Source: Alcaligenaceae bacterium
GTDB lineage: Bacteria > Pseudomonadota > Gammaproteobacteria > Burkholderiales > Burkholderiaceae_B
Direction of reading: 5' to 3'
Assembly (NCBI GenBank): GCA_029263615.1
Contig: JAJUFT010000001.1
Location: forward strand, 1-64,000
Length of the DNA stretch: 64,000 bases
Shown here: piece by piece, positions 33,028 through 45,809 of the stretch
Layout: each line of letters starts with the position of its first letter
Numbering within the stretch: the stretch's first letter is position 1
Notes under the pieces: model-generated
The model's input: the letters and a program-made list of their open reading frames with translations, nothing else
What the model was told of the DNA's origin: nothing
Databases searched by the model: none
Translations under genes and position numbers: made by a program

Positions 33028-33050
33028 AATGCGACTTGAATCGCATTATA
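33028..33050 (-). promoter_or_regulatory. Candidate -10 box (TATAAT on minus strand, 33045-33050) overlapping a 7-bp inverted repeat AATGCGA-N6-TCGCATT
   Basis: Read from sequence; lies upstream of the GGDEF/EAL gene; no well-spaced -35 identified. Confidence 0.3.
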
Positions 33051-33086
33051 TCGAGTTATGCGCTACTTGATACGTCAAACATTCAA

Positions 33087-34379
33087 TCATTCAGAGAAGA
33101 AGGCGTAGCGAATCGCGAACAGCACCGCCACCACGAAAGTGGCCGGGTGAATCTGGCGCCAGCGCCCGGTGGCGACCTTGAGCACCACATAGCTGATGAA
33201 ACCGAAGGCCAGGCCGTTGGCGATGGAATAGGTGAACGGCATGATCAGTGCCGTGAGCGCGGCCGGCGTCGCTTCGGAGATTTCACTCCAGTCGATTTCC
33301 GTGATTTCGCGCAGCATCAGACCGGCAACATACAGCAGGGCCGGCGCCGTGGCGTAGCCGGGCACCGAGCCGGCGAGCGGCGAAAAGAACAGTGCCAGAA
33401 GAAACAGCAAGCCGATGGTCAGAGAAGTGAGCCCCGTGCGCCCCCCGGCCTGAACGCCGGCCGCGCTTTCAGCATAGGCGGTGGTGCTGCTCGTGCCCAC
33501 GAGCGAGCCGGCCACAATGGCGGTACTGTCAGCAAAGAGCGCGCGATTCAGCCGGTTGGGCCGGCCTTCGGCAATCAGGCCGGCCCGCTTGGCCACGCCG
33601 ATCATCGTGCCGGTGGCGTCGAACACTTCGACCAGCACCAGCACCAGAATCACATGAACGAAGCCGGTATGCAGCGCACCGAGGATATCCAGCTGGAGAA
33701 AGGTGGGAGCGAGGCTGGGCGGCATGGCCACCACGCCTGAGAAATCGTTGTGGCCCAGGGCGGTGGACAGCAGGGTGACCGTCAGAATGCCGATGAGGAT
33801 CGCGCCGCGCACGCGCAGGGCATCGAGAGCGGCCATGACGAAAAAGCCCAGCACGGTGTAAAGGGCAGCGGGCCGGGTGAGGTCACCCAGAGTGATCAGG
33901 GTGGCGGGGTGGTCGACCACGATGCCCGAGGTGATGAGGGCGATGATGGCCAGGAACAGGCCGATGCCGCTGGTGATGGCGGATCGCAGCGAACCGGGAA
34001 TACCCTGGATGAGCCAGCTGCGGATGCCGGTCACCGTGATGAACACGAAGATGACGCCCGAGATGAACACGGCGCCCAGGGCCTCTTGCCAGCTGTAACC
34101 CATGCCGGCCACCACGGTGAAGGCAAAGAAGGCGTTCAGACCCATGCCCGGTGCCATGCCGATCGGCCAGTTGGCGACGAAGGCCATGATCAGGGAACCC
34201 AGAGCGGCCGCCAGACAGGTCGCCACAAAGACCGCGTCCCGGTCCATGCCCGTGCTCGACAGAATCTCGGGGTTGACGAAGATGATGTAGGCCATGGTCA
34301 GGAAGGTGGTGACACCGGCCAGCACTTCGGTGCGGGCGGTGGTGTCGTGCTCACGCAGCCTGAAGAGTCGTTCGAGCAT
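33087..34379 (-). CDS. NCS2 family purine permease
   Basis: LAGVTTFLTMAYIIFVNPEIL, GLNAFFAFTVV, NRALFADSTAIVAGSLVGTSSTTAYAESAAGVQAGGRTGLTS. Confidence 0.95.
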   Translation of the reverse strand: MLERLFRLREHDTTARTEVLAGVTTFLTMAYIIFVNPEILSSTGMDRDAVFVATCLAAALGSLIMAFVANWPIGMAPGMGLNAFFAFTVVAGMGYSWQEALGAVFISGVIFVFITVTGIRSWLIQGIPGSLRSAITSGIGLFLAIIALITSGIVVDHPATLITLGDLTRPAALYTVLGFFVMAALDALRVRGAILIGILTVTLLSTALGHNDFSGVVAMPPSLAPTFLQLDILGALHTGFVHVILVLVLVEVFDATGTMIGVAKRAGLIAEGRPNRLNRALFADSTAIVAGSLVGTSSTTAYAESAAGVQAGGRTGLTSLTIGLLFLLALFFSPLAGSVPGYATAPALLYVAGLMLREITEIDWSEISEATPAALTALIMPFTYSIANGLAFGFISYVVLKVATGRWRQIHPATFVVAVLFAIRYAFFSE

Positions 34380-34469
34380 GGGTCGCGGGCTCCGGAAAAC
34401 GGATCAGGGGGTACACGGTAAAATGAAGGTTGCATTCTACGGCCTTATTCGGCCTGCCATCATCACATC

Positions 34470-35525
34470 ATGATCATCATCGGATTCGAAAGCTCGTGCG
34501 ACGAGACCGGCGTGGCGCTGGTCTGCACGGAGCGTGGCCTGCTTTCCCATGCCTTGCACAGTCAGATCGACATGCATCGCGAGTATGGGGGGGTGGTACC
34601 CGAGTTGGCCTCACGCGACCACATCCGTCGCGTGATTCCCCTGACGCGCCAGGTGCTCAAAGATGCGGGTCTGTCCACGAACGAGATCGACGCCGTCGCC
34701 TATACTGCCGGGCCCGGCCTGGCCGGTGCACTGCTGGTGGGCGCGAGTGTTGCCCAGGCGATCGCATGGTCTCTGCAGATTCCGGCCATTCCCGTTCATC
34801 ACCTGGAAGGGCACCTGCTCTCCCCGCTGCTGGCCGACCCTCGGCCGGAGTTCCCCTTCGTGGCGCTGCTGGTGTCGGGGGGGCACACGCAGCTCATGCG
34901 AGTGGATGGGGTAGGGCGTTACACGCTGCTGGGCGAAACCCTGGACGATGCGGCCGGGGAAGCCTTCGACAAGAGCGCAAAATTGATGGGTCTTGGCTAT
35001 CCGGGCGGGCCGGCCCTTTCACGCCTGGCAGAAAACGGCAATGCCGCCCTGCATGAATTGCCGCGTCCCATGCTGCATAGTGGCGATCTGGACTTCAGTT
35101 TCAGTGGTCTCAAGACGGCAGTGCTGACCCGGGTCAGGGCCATGGAACGCGAACACGGCGCCTTGTCCGAACAACATTTGGCTGACCTGGCCGCAGCGAC
35201 CGAGGCGGCCATTGTCGACGTGCTGGCGGCGAAAGCCCTCAAGGCCGTCAGACAGACCGGCGTGAAGCGCCTGGTGGTGGCTGGCGGGGTGGGGGCCAAC
35301 CGCCATCTGCGCAAGCAATTGACGGCCGCGATGCAGAAGCAGGGCGGACAGGTGTACTTCCCCCCGCTGGAATTCTGCACCGACAACGGCGCCATGATCG
35401 CCTTTGCCGCCGCTCAGCGGGTGAATGCGGGGCGGGTCACGCTGGACCCCTCCCATCATACCTTCACCGTGCGCCCGCGTTGGGGCCTCGAAGACGTGTG
35501 CATTCAGGAAGCCTGCGCCGACTGA
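34470..35525 (+). CDS. tsaD: tRNA N6-adenosine threonylcarbamoyltransferase
   Basis: [48 protein letters not shown]. Confidence 0.97.
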   Translation: MIIIGFESSCDETGVALVCTERGLLSHALHSQIDMHREYGGVVPELASRDHIRRVIPLTRQVLKDAGLSTNEIDAVAYTAGPGLAGALLVGASVAQAIAWSLQIPAIPVHHLEGHLLSPLLADPRPEFPFVALLVSGGHTQLMRVDGVGRYTLLGETLDDAAGEAFDKSAKLMGLGYPGGPALSRLAENGNAALHELPRPMLHSGDLDFSFSGLKTAVLTRVRAMEREHGALSEQHLADLAAATEAAIVDVLAAKALKAVRQTGVKRLVVAGGVGANRHLRKQLTAAMQKQGGQVYFPPLEFCTDNGAMIAFAAAQRVNAGRVTLDPSHHTFTVRPRWGLEDVCIQEACAD

Positions 35526-35614
35526 GCGCCGCAGACAGAACCCGTCATCGATTGAATGGCACGCTGGCGGGCATGCCCGGCGATGCGGCTGACACAATGC
35601 CAGTCGTGAACGCT

Positions 35615-36295
35615 TCAACGACGGGACTTGCGACGCGGTGGTGGCGGGGGAGCGGCGGGCTTCTTGCCACCGATGCGGCTTTCCTTGCCCTGCAGCAAAC
35701 GGGAGATGTTTTCCTTGTGGCGATATAGCACGATGGCGGCGATGACCACGATGGCCGCCGCAATGGTGGGTTCCATGCGCCAGATCGCGTTGCCGCCCAG
35801 GACATAGTAGACGGGGGACAGCGCCGCCGCCGTGATTGAGGCCAATGAGGAATAACGGCTCGCCCAGGCAATGACCAGCCAGGAGCCTGCGACGACCAGC
35901 GCCAGCCAGGGTTCCAGGGCGAGCAGCACGCCCAGCGCCGTGGCCACGCCCTTGCCCCCCTTGAACTTCAGGAAGAACGAATACACGTGGCCCAGAAAGG
36001 CGGCGACGGCACAGGCGGCCACGACGCCCACGGACAGGCCGAGCGCGTCGCTGGCGTAGCGGGCCACCATCACGGCAACCCAGCCCTTGGCGGCATCTCC
36101 CAGCAGCGTCAGCACGGCTGCCTTCTTGTTGCCGGTGCGCAGCACATTGGTGGCACCGGGATTGCCGGAACCGAAACTGCGCGGATCCTGCAGCCCCATC
36201 AAACGGCTCACGACCACGGCAAAAGGCACTGAACCCAACAGGTACGACATGATGATGAGGCCGGCAGAAACGGCGGCAGACAGGGCAACATCCAT
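35615..36295 (-). CDS. plsY: Glycerol-3-phosphate acyltransferase PlsY
   Basis: [61 protein letters not shown]; Pro/Arg-rich tail. Confidence 0.96.
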   Translation of the reverse strand: MDVALSAAVSAGLIIMSYLLGSVPFAVVVSRLMGLQDPRSFGSGNPGATNVLRTGNKKAAVLTLLGDAAKGWVAVMVARYASDALGLSVGVVAACAVAAFLGHVYSFFLKFKGGKGVATALGVLLALEPWLALVVAGSWLVIAWASRYSSLASITAAALSPVYYVLGGNAIWRMEPTIAAAIVVIAAIVLYRHKENISRLLQGKESRIGGKKPAAPPPPPRRKSRR

Positions 36296-36403
36296 GATTC
36301 AAGGTCTCCGGATCAATGAGGGGCGATTCTACCGGCTGGCGGGGCGATCACCAAAATGAACGGGTACAATCAGCTACTTTCAGTTGGGAAGTCCGAGGAC
36401 CAC

Positions 36404-37162
36404 ATGCGCATATTGGTGAGCAATGATGACGGCTACACCGCTCCTGGTATCGAAGCCCTGTACAACGCCTTGAAAGATCTCGGCGAACTGGTCGTCGTGG
36501 CGCCGGAAACCAATTGCAGCGGTGCCTCGAATTCCCTGACGCTGAACCGTCCGCTGTCGGTGCGCGAAGCGGCCAACGGCTTCTTTTATGTGAACGGCAC
36601 CCCGTCGGATTGCGTGCACGTCGCCCTGACCGGGCTGCTTGATTTTCGCCCGGATCTCGTCGTTTCCGGCATCAACAACGGGGCCAACATGGGGGATGAC
36701 ACGCTGTATTCCGGCACGGTGGCCGCGGCCACCGAGGGCTATCTGTTCGGCATCCCGTCGATCGCATTTTCGCTGACGGAAAAAGGCTGGCACCACCTCG
36801 ATACTGCGGCGCACGTGGCACGGGAGGTGGTCAAACGTCACATCGCGTCGCCCCTTGGGCCGGCCATGTTGCTGAACGTGAACATTCCCGCCGTGCCCCT
36901 CGAGCAGCTGGCCGGTCTGAAGGTCACGCGGCTGGGCAAGCGCCATCCTTCGGAGCCGGTGGTGCGCAGCAGTACCCCCTACGGCGAGCCTGTATACTGG
37001 ATCGGTCCGGCTGGCGGTGCCTCCGACTTCGCAGACGACACCGACTTCGGTGCCACTCAGCAGTCGATGGCGTCCATCACGCCGTTGCGGCTGGATCTCA
37101 CCCATCATGACCAATTGCCTCAGATCGGGGCTTGGGCCGACCCGATATGCGTAAACCGCTGA
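36404..37162 (+). CDS. surE: 5'/3'-nucleotidase SurE
   Basis: [55 protein letters not shown]. Confidence 0.97.
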   Translation: MRILVSNDDGYTAPGIEALYNALKDLGELVVVAPETNCSGASNSLTLNRPLSVREAANGFFYVNGTPSDCVHVALTGLLDFRPDLVVSGINNGANMGDDTLYSGTVAAATEGYLFGIPSIAFSLTEKGWHHLDTAAHVAREVVKRHIASPLGPAMLLNVNIPAVPLEQLAGLKVTRLGKRHPSEPVVRSSTPYGEPVYWIGPAGGASDFADDTDFGATQQSMASITPLRLDLTHHDQLPQIGAWADPICVNR

Positions 37163-37965
37163 ACCCTTCGCCGTTCGCTTCCGGAACCCTCAACCGTTTC
37201 GGTCGTTCCAGCCTGGGCAGCGGGCCTTCGCCGGCCAACAGCAACACACGCATTCTCGGCACCGGACCGGTCGCCCGGCCGGGTCCATCGTCCCCCTTGC
37301 GGCCGGTGAGCCCGGGTTCCAGCCCGCTGAATTCCGACCGCGCGCGTGAGCGCATGGTCTCGCGCCTGCGCGAGCAGGGCATTGAAGATGAACGCGTGCT
37401 CGCTGCGATGCGAGAGGTGCCCCGGCACCTGTTCGTCGACGAGGGGCTGGCCAGCCACGCTTATGAAGACAGAGCGTTGCCGATCGGTCATGAACAGACC
37501 ATTTCCCAGCCCTGGGTGGTGGCACGCATGATCTCGGTGCTGATCGAGGGTCGGGAACCGGCCAAGGTGCTGGAAGTCGGTGCCGGTTGCGGCTATCAGG
37601 CTGCCGTGCTGGCGCACGTGCTGCGCGAAGTCCACACGATCGAACGGGTCCACGGGCTCTATGAAATGGCGCGTGCCAATTTGCAGAAGCTGCGGCTTCC
37701 GGGCCGCGTGCGGGTGGTATTCGGCGACGGCATGGCCGGCCTGCCCGGCAGCGCGCCCTTCGACGGCATCGTGGTTGCTGCGGCAGGTCTTAAAATTCCT
37801 CAGGCGCTGCTCGATCAGCTGGCCATCGGGGGGCGCCTTGTCGCCCCTGAGGGCGGTTCGACGCAGCGGCTCGTATTGATCGAACGTACCGGCAATTCCA
37901 CCTGGAATCGGCAGGAACTGGACGCGGTGCGATTCGTGCCCCTGCGTCCGGGCACACAGTATTAG
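37147..37965 (+). CDS. pcm: Protein-L-isoaspartate O-methyltransferase
   Basis: [55 protein letters not shown]; overlaps surE. Confidence 0.95.
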   Translation: MRKPLNPSPFASGTLNRFGRSSLGSGPSPANSNTRILGTGPVARPGPSSPLRPVSPGSSPLNSDRARERMVSRLREQGIEDERVLAAMREVPRHLFVDEGLASHAYEDRALPIGHEQTISQPWVVARMISVLIEGREPAKVLEVGAGCGYQAAVLAHVLREVHTIERVHGLYEMARANLQKLRLPGRVRVVFGDGMAGLPGSAPFDGIVVAAAGLKIPQALLDQLAIGGRLVAPEGGSTQRLVLIERTGNSTWNRQELDAVRFVPLRPGTQY

Positions 37966-37979
37966 TTTAGGAGAGTCTT

Positions 37980-38777
37980 ATGCACGGAGGGTATCGCCTT
38001 GCCCGTCCTCTGGCCGGTGGTTCACTGGCTCGCTATTCAAGACAAGCCCTGCTGGCCCTTGGCGTGCTGGCCGTGCTGGCCGGCTGCGGGACGCGTGGCG
38101 CGCGGGCCCCGGTCACCGACATGTCGTCGGCCGGCGAGCAGCAGGCCGCCGCACAAGGAACCTACACGGTGCGCGCCGGTGACACGCTTTACAAGATTGC
38201 TCAGGCGCACGGCACCGACGTCGCCACCCTGCAGCGCCTGAACAAGATCAGTGACCCCACCCAACTGCGCATCGGGCAGGTGTTGCGTCTGGATGGCGGC
38301 ACCCCCATGCCCTCGCAGCCGCCAGCGGTCGCCACGGCACCGTCGCCCACGCCCGCCGCCACCCCCGTCACCCCGCCGCCGGCCGCCCCGGCTGCGCGTG
38401 CCAACGATGCCAACCTGATCAGCTGGGGCTGGCCCGCGAACGGCAAGATCATCCAGGGCTTCAACAACAACACCAAGGGTATCGACATCGAGGGCACGCC
38501 GGGCGACCCGGTGGTCGCCGCCGCCGACGGCACCGTGATGTACGCGGGCAACGGCGTGCGAGGCCTGGGCAATCTGGTGCTGCTGGGGCATTCCGATGGC
38601 TTCATCACCGCTTACGCACACAATCAGCAATTGCTGGTGAAAACGGGCGACACGGTGAAGAAGGGCGCGCGGATTGCGCTGCTGGGCCAGACCGACACCA
38701 CCTCGCCGCGCCTGCACTTCGAGATCCGTCGTCGCGGCACGCCGGTGAACCCCATGTCCTACCTGCCGGCCCGATGA
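37980..38777 (+). CDS. nlpD: NlpD-like lipoprotein, LysM plus degenerate M23 domain
   Basis: Lipobox LAGC, LysM YTVRAGDTLYKIAQAHGTDV; M23 metal ligands replaced (NTKGIDIEG, RLHFEIR), as expected for amidase-activator-type LytM proteins. Confidence 0.9.
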   Translation: MHGGYRLARPLAGGSLARYSRQALLALGVLAVLAGCGTRGARAPVTDMSSAGEQQAAAQGTYTVRAGDTLYKIAQAHGTDVATLQRLNKISDPTQLRIGQVLRLDGGTPMPSQPPAVATAPSPTPAATPVTPPPAAPAARANDANLISWGWPANGKIIQGFNNNTKGIDIEGTPGDPVVAAADGTVMYAGNGVRGLGNLVLLGHSDGFITAYAHNQQLLVKTGDTVKKGARIALLGQTDTTSPRLHFEIRRRGTPVNPMSYLPAR

Positions 38778-39565
38778 TTCCCTGCCTGGTTTTCGACCTG
38801 GAAACCATTCCGGATGCGCACGCCCTGCGGACGCTGAACCCGGAATGGCAGGGCCTGGACGACAGCGTCGTCATTGAACAGGCGCTGGCCGCCCGGCGTG
38901 AATCTCACGGCAACGAATTTCTGCCCCTGCATCTGCACAAGGTGGCCGCCATCGCCTGTGTCTTTCGCGATGACAACGGCTTTCGGGTCCGTTCCCTCGG
39001 CACGGAAGACGATCCGGAGCCGGTGCTGCTCAACGGCTTCTTCAAGACCATAGAGCGCTACACTCCCCGGCTGATCAGCTGGAACGGTTCGGGCTTTGAT
39101 CTGCCGGTCCTGCATTACCGCTGCCTGATTCATGGCGTGCAGGCCGCCCGCTACTGGGACCTCGGCGACGACGACCGCGACTTCAAGTTCAATAATTACA
39201 TCGGTCGTTATCACATGAGGCACATCGACCTCATGGATCTCCTGGCCAAATACAACGGCCGTGCCAACGCTCCCCTCGACGATCTGGCCAAGCTTTGCGG
39301 CTTTCCGGGCAAGATGGGCATGGACGGCAGTCAGGTCTGGAAAGCCTGGTCGGAAGGGCGACGTGCCGACGTCCGTGCGTATTGCGAGACCGATGTGGTG
39401 AACACCTGGCTGGTGTACTGTCGTTTTCGTCTCATGAGAGGGGAGCTCGATCACGAAGCCTACGAGGCCGAGGTCGAGCTCGTGCGCAGCACGCTGGCCC
39501 AGACGGAAGGGGAACACTGGCGCGAATATCTTGCGCTGTGGAATACGCCGCATCGGCCCGCGTAA
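38774..39565 (+). CDS. 3'-5' exonuclease (PolB-type DEDD exonuclease domain)
   Basis: LVFDLETIPD, LISWNGSGFDLPVLHYR, DVRAYCETDVVNTWLVYCRFRLMRG; overlaps nlpD stop by ATGA. Confidence 0.9.
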   Translation: MIPCLVFDLETIPDAHALRTLNPEWQGLDDSVVIEQALAARRESHGNEFLPLHLHKVAAIACVFRDDNGFRVRSLGTEDDPEPVLLNGFFKTIERYTPRLISWNGSGFDLPVLHYRCLIHGVQAARYWDLGDDDRDFKFNNYIGRYHMRHIDLMDLLAKYNGRANAPLDDLAKLCGFPGKMGMDGSQVWKAWSEGRRADVRAYCETDVVNTWLVYCRFRLMRGELDHEAYEAEVELVRSTLAQTEGEHWREYLALWNTPHRPA

Positions 39566-39666
39566 CGTCCTGAAAGAATCGCTGCCAGGCCGGAAACAAG
39601 GAAGAAATCGGTGGCGGCGCACAATGCAGTCTCCAAGCCCAAGGGGCATCAAAGAAGGAAACTGTC

Positions 39667-40338
39667 ATGAACAAGCAAATTTCAGCTCACGGTATCAAAC
39701 TCGCCATTCTGGGTGCCGCCCTGGCCGCAGCAGGTGCCGCCTATGCGTCGGATGCCCAGCCACAGCCACGCTTCCATGACCGCGCCGGTCACCACGCGGT
39801 GCATCCCGGCCATCCCGGCTTCCATCACGGTCATCACGGGTTCCATCGCGCCCACGACGGGCACCGCGCAGGCATGCATCATTCGCGCAAGGGGCAATGG
39901 CAGCGTGCCGGCCTGATCGTTCCGGGCTATGGGGTCGTGAGCCGCGACTTCGTCGAAGGCATGGGTCTGAATGCCGAACAACTGAAGCTGATTGAAGAGG
40001 CCCGCACGGCGGCTCGCGATCTTCGCAAGGACCGCAAGGAACGCGTCCAGGCGGCACGTCAGACCCGGGCAGAACGATTCAAGAGCGACACCTTCGATCC
40101 GGTCCAGGCGCTCAAGCAGGCAGAAGAACGTCGCGCTCAGCTCCAGGCCGAACGTCGTCAGATCGACGAGAAATGGGTCGCCGTCTGGAATGCGCTCGAC
40201 ACGAATCAGCAGGCACGGGTCACCGAGCATCTGAAGAAGAAAGCCGAACGGGCTGAGCAACGGGCTCAGAAGCGTGACGAGCGCATGAAGCAGCGCGAAG
40301 CCGCTCGCGCAGCGCGTCAGGAAAACCGCGCCTCCTAA
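39667..40338 (+). CDS. Secreted His-rich Spy/CpxP/ZraP-like periplasmic protein
   Basis: Signal peptide ILGAALAAAGAAYASDA, HPGHPGFHHGHHGFHRAHDGHRAGMHH, LNAEQLKLIEEARTAAR helical region, charged coiled-coil tail. Confidence 0.7.
   Translation: MNKQISAHGIKLAILGAALAAAGAAYASDAQPQPRFHDRAGHHAVHPGHPGFHHGHHGFHRAHDGHRAGMHHSRKGQWQRAGLIVPGYGVVSRDFVEGMGLNAEQLKLIEEARTAARDLRKDRKERVQAARQTRAERFKSDTFDPVQALKQAEERRAQLQAERRQIDEKWVAVWNALDTNQQARVTEHLKKKAERAEQRAQKRDERMKQREAARAARQENRAS
39802..39843 (+). repeat. 21-nt imperfect tandem duplication encoding HPGHPGF/HHGHHGF
   Basis: CATCCCGGCCATCCCGGCTTC followed by CATCACGGTCATCACGGGTTC. Confidence 0.85.
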
Positions 40339-40387
40339 AGCTGCCGTCCGCACATCCTTTCAGGGCCCCCGGGCGGGGGCCCATGCA

Positions 40388-40409
40388 CCGGCCTCCGCGG
40401 CCGGCTTTT
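40388..40409 (+). terminator. Candidate intrinsic terminator CCGGCC-TCCGC-GGCCGG-CTTTT (a second 8-bp GC stem lies at 40363-40382)
   Basis: Perfect inverted repeat followed by a short T run, downstream of the Spy-like gene. Confidence 0.5.
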
Positions 40410-40491
40410 CACGCGTGGAATTCCGAAAGTTGCAGGGCAGCGCTTGGCCGAGAAGGTAAAATTGCGCCACATTTGTCGGAATTCCCTCATC

Positions 40492-41910
40492 ATGACTGTA
40501 GAAGTATTGGACATCGAGTCGCTGGACCTCGAAGCGCGGGGCATTGCGCACCGTGAAGGCAAAGTGGTTTTCGTCGAAGGCGCGCTACCCGGTGAACGGG
40601 TCGAGGCGACCGTCGTGAGGCGCAAGCCCTCGTATGAAAAGGCCCGCACGACGCGTGTGCTGCGTGAGTCCCCCCAGCGGGTTACGCCGCGCTGTCCGCA
40701 CTTCGGCGTTTGCGGGGGGTGTGCCATGCAGCATCTCGATGCCCGGGCGCAGGTGGCGGTGAAACAGCGCGTGCTGGAAGACGCCTTCGGCCACATCGGC
40801 AAGCTCAAACCGGCCACGATCCTGCCACCCATGCATGGCCCCACCTGGGGCTATCGCTACCGGGCCCGGCTGTCCGTGCGTCTGGTGCCCCGCAAGGGCG
40901 GCGTGTTGGTCGGTTTTCGCGAGCGCCACAGCAGCTATGTGGCCGACATGACCGAGTGCCATGTCATGCCCAGGCATGTGTCCGACATGCTGGTGCCGCT
41001 GCGACGCATGGTGGAATCGCTATCCACGCCGAACCGCATTCCGCAGATCGAAGTGGCCGTGGGCGACCGAACCACGGCGCTGGTGCTGCGTCACATGGAG
41101 CCGCTCACCGCGAAAGACATCGATATCCTCCGAACCTTCGCCGAGCGCTGGAAGGTGTCATGGTGGCTGCAGCCCAAGGGGCCGGACAGCATCCACCTGC
41201 TCGACGCTTCGCAGGAAGGGCTGCTTGCCTACACGCTGCCTGATTTCGGCCTGCGCATGCAATATCGGCCCACGGACTTCACACAGGTCAATCCGCACAT
41301 CAACCGCAGCCTGGTGGCGCGCGCCATTTCCCTTCTGGAGGTGGCGCCGCATCACCGGGTGGCCGACCTGTTTTGCGGGCTGGGCAATTTCACCCTGCCT
41401 CTGGCGACCCGTGCCCGTCAGGTGGTGGGCATCGAAGGTAGCAGCACCCTGACCACGCGTGCCCGGGAAGCCGCCACCTCACATGGCCTGCAGGAGAAGA
41501 CGGATTTCGCCACCCTGAATCTGTTTGAAGTCGACGTGGCGTGGTTGCGGGATCTCGGTCACTTCGACCGCATGCTGATCGATCCGCCGCGCGAAGGGGC
41601 GGAAGCGGTGGCACGTGCGCTCTCGGCCTTGTCGGACGACGAGCGCCCGGGCCGGATCGTATACGTGTCCTGCAACCCGGCGACGCTGGCGCGGGACGCC
41701 GCCATCATGAGACACAAGGGCGGCTATGTGCTGGAAGCCGCCGGGGTGGTGAACATGTTCCCGCACACGGGGCACGTGGAGTCCATCGCGGTGTTCGGAC
41801 CGGGTCGAGCCTTGCCTCCCGAGGCCGAGGCAGACGCCGCCCCGGAAGCCGTTGACGGCGTGGCAGAGGACACCGGGGCAGAGGGGGGCGCAGAAGCCCC
41901 AACGGCCTGA
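40492..41910 (+). CDS. rlmD: 23S rRNA (uracil-1939-C5)-methyltransferase
   Basis: [68 protein letters not shown]. Confidence 0.96.
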   Translation: MTVEVLDIESLDLEARGIAHREGKVVFVEGALPGERVEATVVRRKPSYEKARTTRVLRESPQRVTPRCPHFGVCGGCAMQHLDARAQVAVKQRVLEDAFGHIGKLKPATILPPMHGPTWGYRYRARLSVRLVPRKGGVLVGFRERHSSYVADMTECHVMPRHVSDMLVPLRRMVESLSTPNRIPQIEVAVGDRTTALVLRHMEPLTAKDIDILRTFAERWKVSWWLQPKGPDSIHLLDASQEGLLAYTLPDFGLRMQYRPTDFTQVNPHINRSLVARAISLLEVAPHHRVADLFCGLGNFTLPLATRARQVVGIEGSSTLTTRAREAATSHGLQEKTDFATLNLFEVDVAWLRDLGHFDRMLIDPPREGAEAVARALSALSDDERPGRIVYVSCNPATLARDAAIMRHKGGYVLEAAGVVNMFPHTGHVESIAVFGPGRALPPEAEADAAPEAVDGVAEDTGAEGGAEAPTA

Positions 41911-41969
41911 GCGCTGGCGGGGCGCTCCAAAAGATCCGACCCCAGAATTCTGACGCCAGTGCAAATGAA

Positions 41970-41993
41970 TCTGGCCCCTTTGCAGGGGCCAGA
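41970..41993. terminator. 10-bp perfect stem, 4-nt loop hairpin between convergent rlmD and argH
   Basis: TCTGGCCCCT-TTGC-AGGGGCCAGA; no strong T tract. Confidence 0.5.
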
Positions 41994-42012
41994 ATCTTTA
42001 CGGCAGGGGGGA

Positions 42013-43437
42013 TCAGTTCGCCTGCGTGTCGGCCAGAATGCGTTGTGCTTCTTCGCGCACACGCTCGGGAGCTGTACCGCCCACGTGCTTCCGTGCTGCC
42101 ACACTGCCCTCGAGGGTCAGGACTTCATGGATGTCGGCTCCGATGGAAGCGTGGAACTGCTGCAGCTCCGCCAGGCTCAGGTCGGCCAGATCGCATCCCC
42201 GCTCTTCACAGACGCGCACGGCATGCGCGACCGTCTCGTGGGCGTCGCGGAAAGGCAGGCCCTTCTTCACCAGGTAGTCGGCCAGGTCCGTGGCGGTGGC
42301 GTAGCCCTGCAGGGCAGCGGCGCGCATGGCGTCGGGCTTGACGCGAATGCCGGGCACCATGTCCACGAAGATGGTCAGCGTATCGCGAATGGTGTCGGCA
42401 GCATCGAACAGGCCTTCCTTGTCTTCCTGGTTGTCTTTGTTGTAGGCCAGGGGTTGACCCTTCATCAGGGTGAGCAGGGCGATCAGGTGGCCGTTCACGC
42501 GGCCGGTCTTGCCACGGGCGAGCTCGGGGACGTCCGGGTTCTTCTTTTGCGGCATGATGGAACTGCCCGTACAGAAGCGGTCGGCGAGATCGATGAAACC
42601 CACTCGCGGGCTCATCCAGAGCACGAGCTCTTCGGACAGACGCGAGATATGGGTCATGATGAGGGCGGCCGCCGCACAGAATTCGATGGCGAAATCCCGA
42701 TCGGAGACGGCATCCAGGGAATTGCGGCAGACGCCGTCGAAGCCCAGATTGCGGGCCACACGCTCGCGGTCGATGGGGAAGGAGGTGCCGGCCAGCGCCG
42801 CCGCGCCCAGGGGCAGGCGGTTGACGCGCTTGCGGCAGTCTGCCAGGCGTTCGGCGTCGCGCCCGAACATTTCCGCGTAGGCCAGCAGGTGATGGCCGAA
42901 GGTCACCGGTTGCGCCACCTGCAGGTGGGTGAAGCCCGGCATGATGGTGTCGGCATGTTCCAGGGCCACCGTTGCCAGGGCGTGCCGCAGCTGGCGCAGC
43001 AAATCCAGGGCAATGTCAATTTCGTTGCGCAGCCACAGCCGGATGTCGGTCGCGACCTGATCGTTGCGCGAGCGACCGGTATGCAGCCGCTTGCCGGCGT
43101 CGCCCACCAGTTCCACCAGGCGTTTCTCGATGTTCAGGTGAACGTCTTCGAGATCGAGCGACCAGGTGAAGGTGTCTTCTTCGATTTCGCGCAGGATGCG
43201 GTCCATACCGCGCTCGATGGCTTCGCGGTCTGCGGCACTGATGACGCCGACCGAGGCGAGCATTTCTGCGTGCGCCAGAGAGCCCTGGATATCGAAGCGC
43301 GCCATGCGCTTGTCGAAATTGACGGAAGCCGTATAGCGTTTGACCAGGTCTGACACGGGCTCGGAGAAACGGGCCGACCAGGCCTGCGCCTTGTTGGCGA
43401 ACTGATCTTGTGCGGAGGAGGGTGTTTGGTTCGACAT
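42013..43437 (-). CDS. argH: Argininosuccinate lyase
   Basis: [43 protein letters not shown]. Confidence 0.97.
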   Translation of the reverse strand: MSNQTPSSAQDQFANKAQAWSARFSEPVSDLVKRYTASVNFDKRMARFDIQGSLAHAEMLASVGVISAADREAIERGMDRILREIEEDTFTWSLDLEDVHLNIEKRLVELVGDAGKRLHTGRSRNDQVATDIRLWLRNEIDIALDLLRQLRHALATVALEHADTIMPGFTHLQVAQPVTFGHHLLAYAEMFGRDAERLADCRKRVNRLPLGAAALAGTSFPIDRERVARNLGFDGVCRNSLDAVSDRDFAIEFCAAAALIMTHISRLSEELVLWMSPRVGFIDLADRFCTGSSIMPQKKNPDVPELARGKTGRVNGHLIALLTLMKGQPLAYNKDNQEDKEGLFDAADTIRDTLTIFVDMVPGIRVKPDAMRAAALQGYATATDLADYLVKKGLPFRDAHETVAHAVRVCEERGCDLADLSLAELQQFHASIGADIHEVLTLEGSVAARKHVGGTAPERVREEAQRILADTQAN

Positions 43438-43564
43438 AGTGCGGCGATTATAAAGGACGCGGCTTTCTCTACGGTATATTTAGAGGATTTTCATTTCTGA
43501 AGCGGAGCCCTGTGAGCCGCTGCGGGGCGGGCCTCCAGCCGCCACGAAGCGTGTTCGAATCACC

Positions 43565-45186
<1,622 letters not shown>

Positions 45187-45213
45187 GGAAGCTTGTTTGA
45201 GGCGGGCCCCCGC

Positions 45214-45783
45214 TCAGGGGCGGGAGGCCCCCGCCACGCCCCAGAACTCGGGGAGGAAGGCCTCGGCCACCAGGAGGGGCTGACCCTTTCGCCAGAACAC
45301 GGAACAGCGCGCCAGCACGGAGGGCGGCGCGGGGCAGCGCTCGCCGAGGTGCTGGTGCAGGGCGCGGTAGATCGGCTGCTGACGGGTCAGACGCCTGACG
45401 TAAAACGGCGAGCGCAGAATTTGTGGGTCGTGGTAGAGCATGTCCGCCAGGGGGCGGGTACGCAAACGGCGCATGCCCTGCCAAAGTGCATGGGACGCCG
45501 CAAGCGGTGTGAAACTGCGGGCGAACACGCAGTCGATGCCATCGATGCTCATGCAGATTTCGCGTAGCCAGATTTCGCTCCCAGCCCGGCGACCCAGCAT
45601 CCACGCTTCCTGCGGGTCCAGGCTGTGGACTTTCTCTCTGACGACCCTGAGATTGAACGCCCCGAGCTGGCGCAGTCCGGCCGTCAGGGCATTGGGACGA
45701 AACAACCAGAATTTCTGATGCGAAGACAAGGAAGGGGGAGCGGCGCGCTGCCAGCCGCCCTGTCTGCCATGTGTAATTTCCAT
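45214..45783 (-). CDS. ubiC: Chorismate lyase (chorismate pyruvate-lyase)
   Basis: [64 protein letters not shown]. Confidence 0.85.
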   Translation of the reverse strand: MEITHGRQGGWQRAAPPSLSSHQKFWLFRPNALTAGLRQLGAFNLRVVREKVHSLDPQEAWMLGRRAGSEIWLREICMSIDGIDCVFARSFTPLAASHALWQGMRRLRTRPLADMLYHDPQILRSPFYVRRLTRQQPIYRALHQHLGERCPAPPSVLARCSVFWRKGQPLLVAEAFLPEFWGVAGASRP

Positions 45784-45809
45784 GCGCGTATTATCGCCAA
45801 AGTCATACA

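Noticed and set aside
41928-41945. 12-nt string AAAAGATCCGAC also present near 9832
   Set aside because: Only two copies, one inside the YkgJ-type coding region; too short to claim a dispersed repeat without a genome-wide count.
41959-43353. 464-aa plus-strand ORF antisense to argH
   Set aside because: Mirror-frame artefact; argH signature is on the minus strand.
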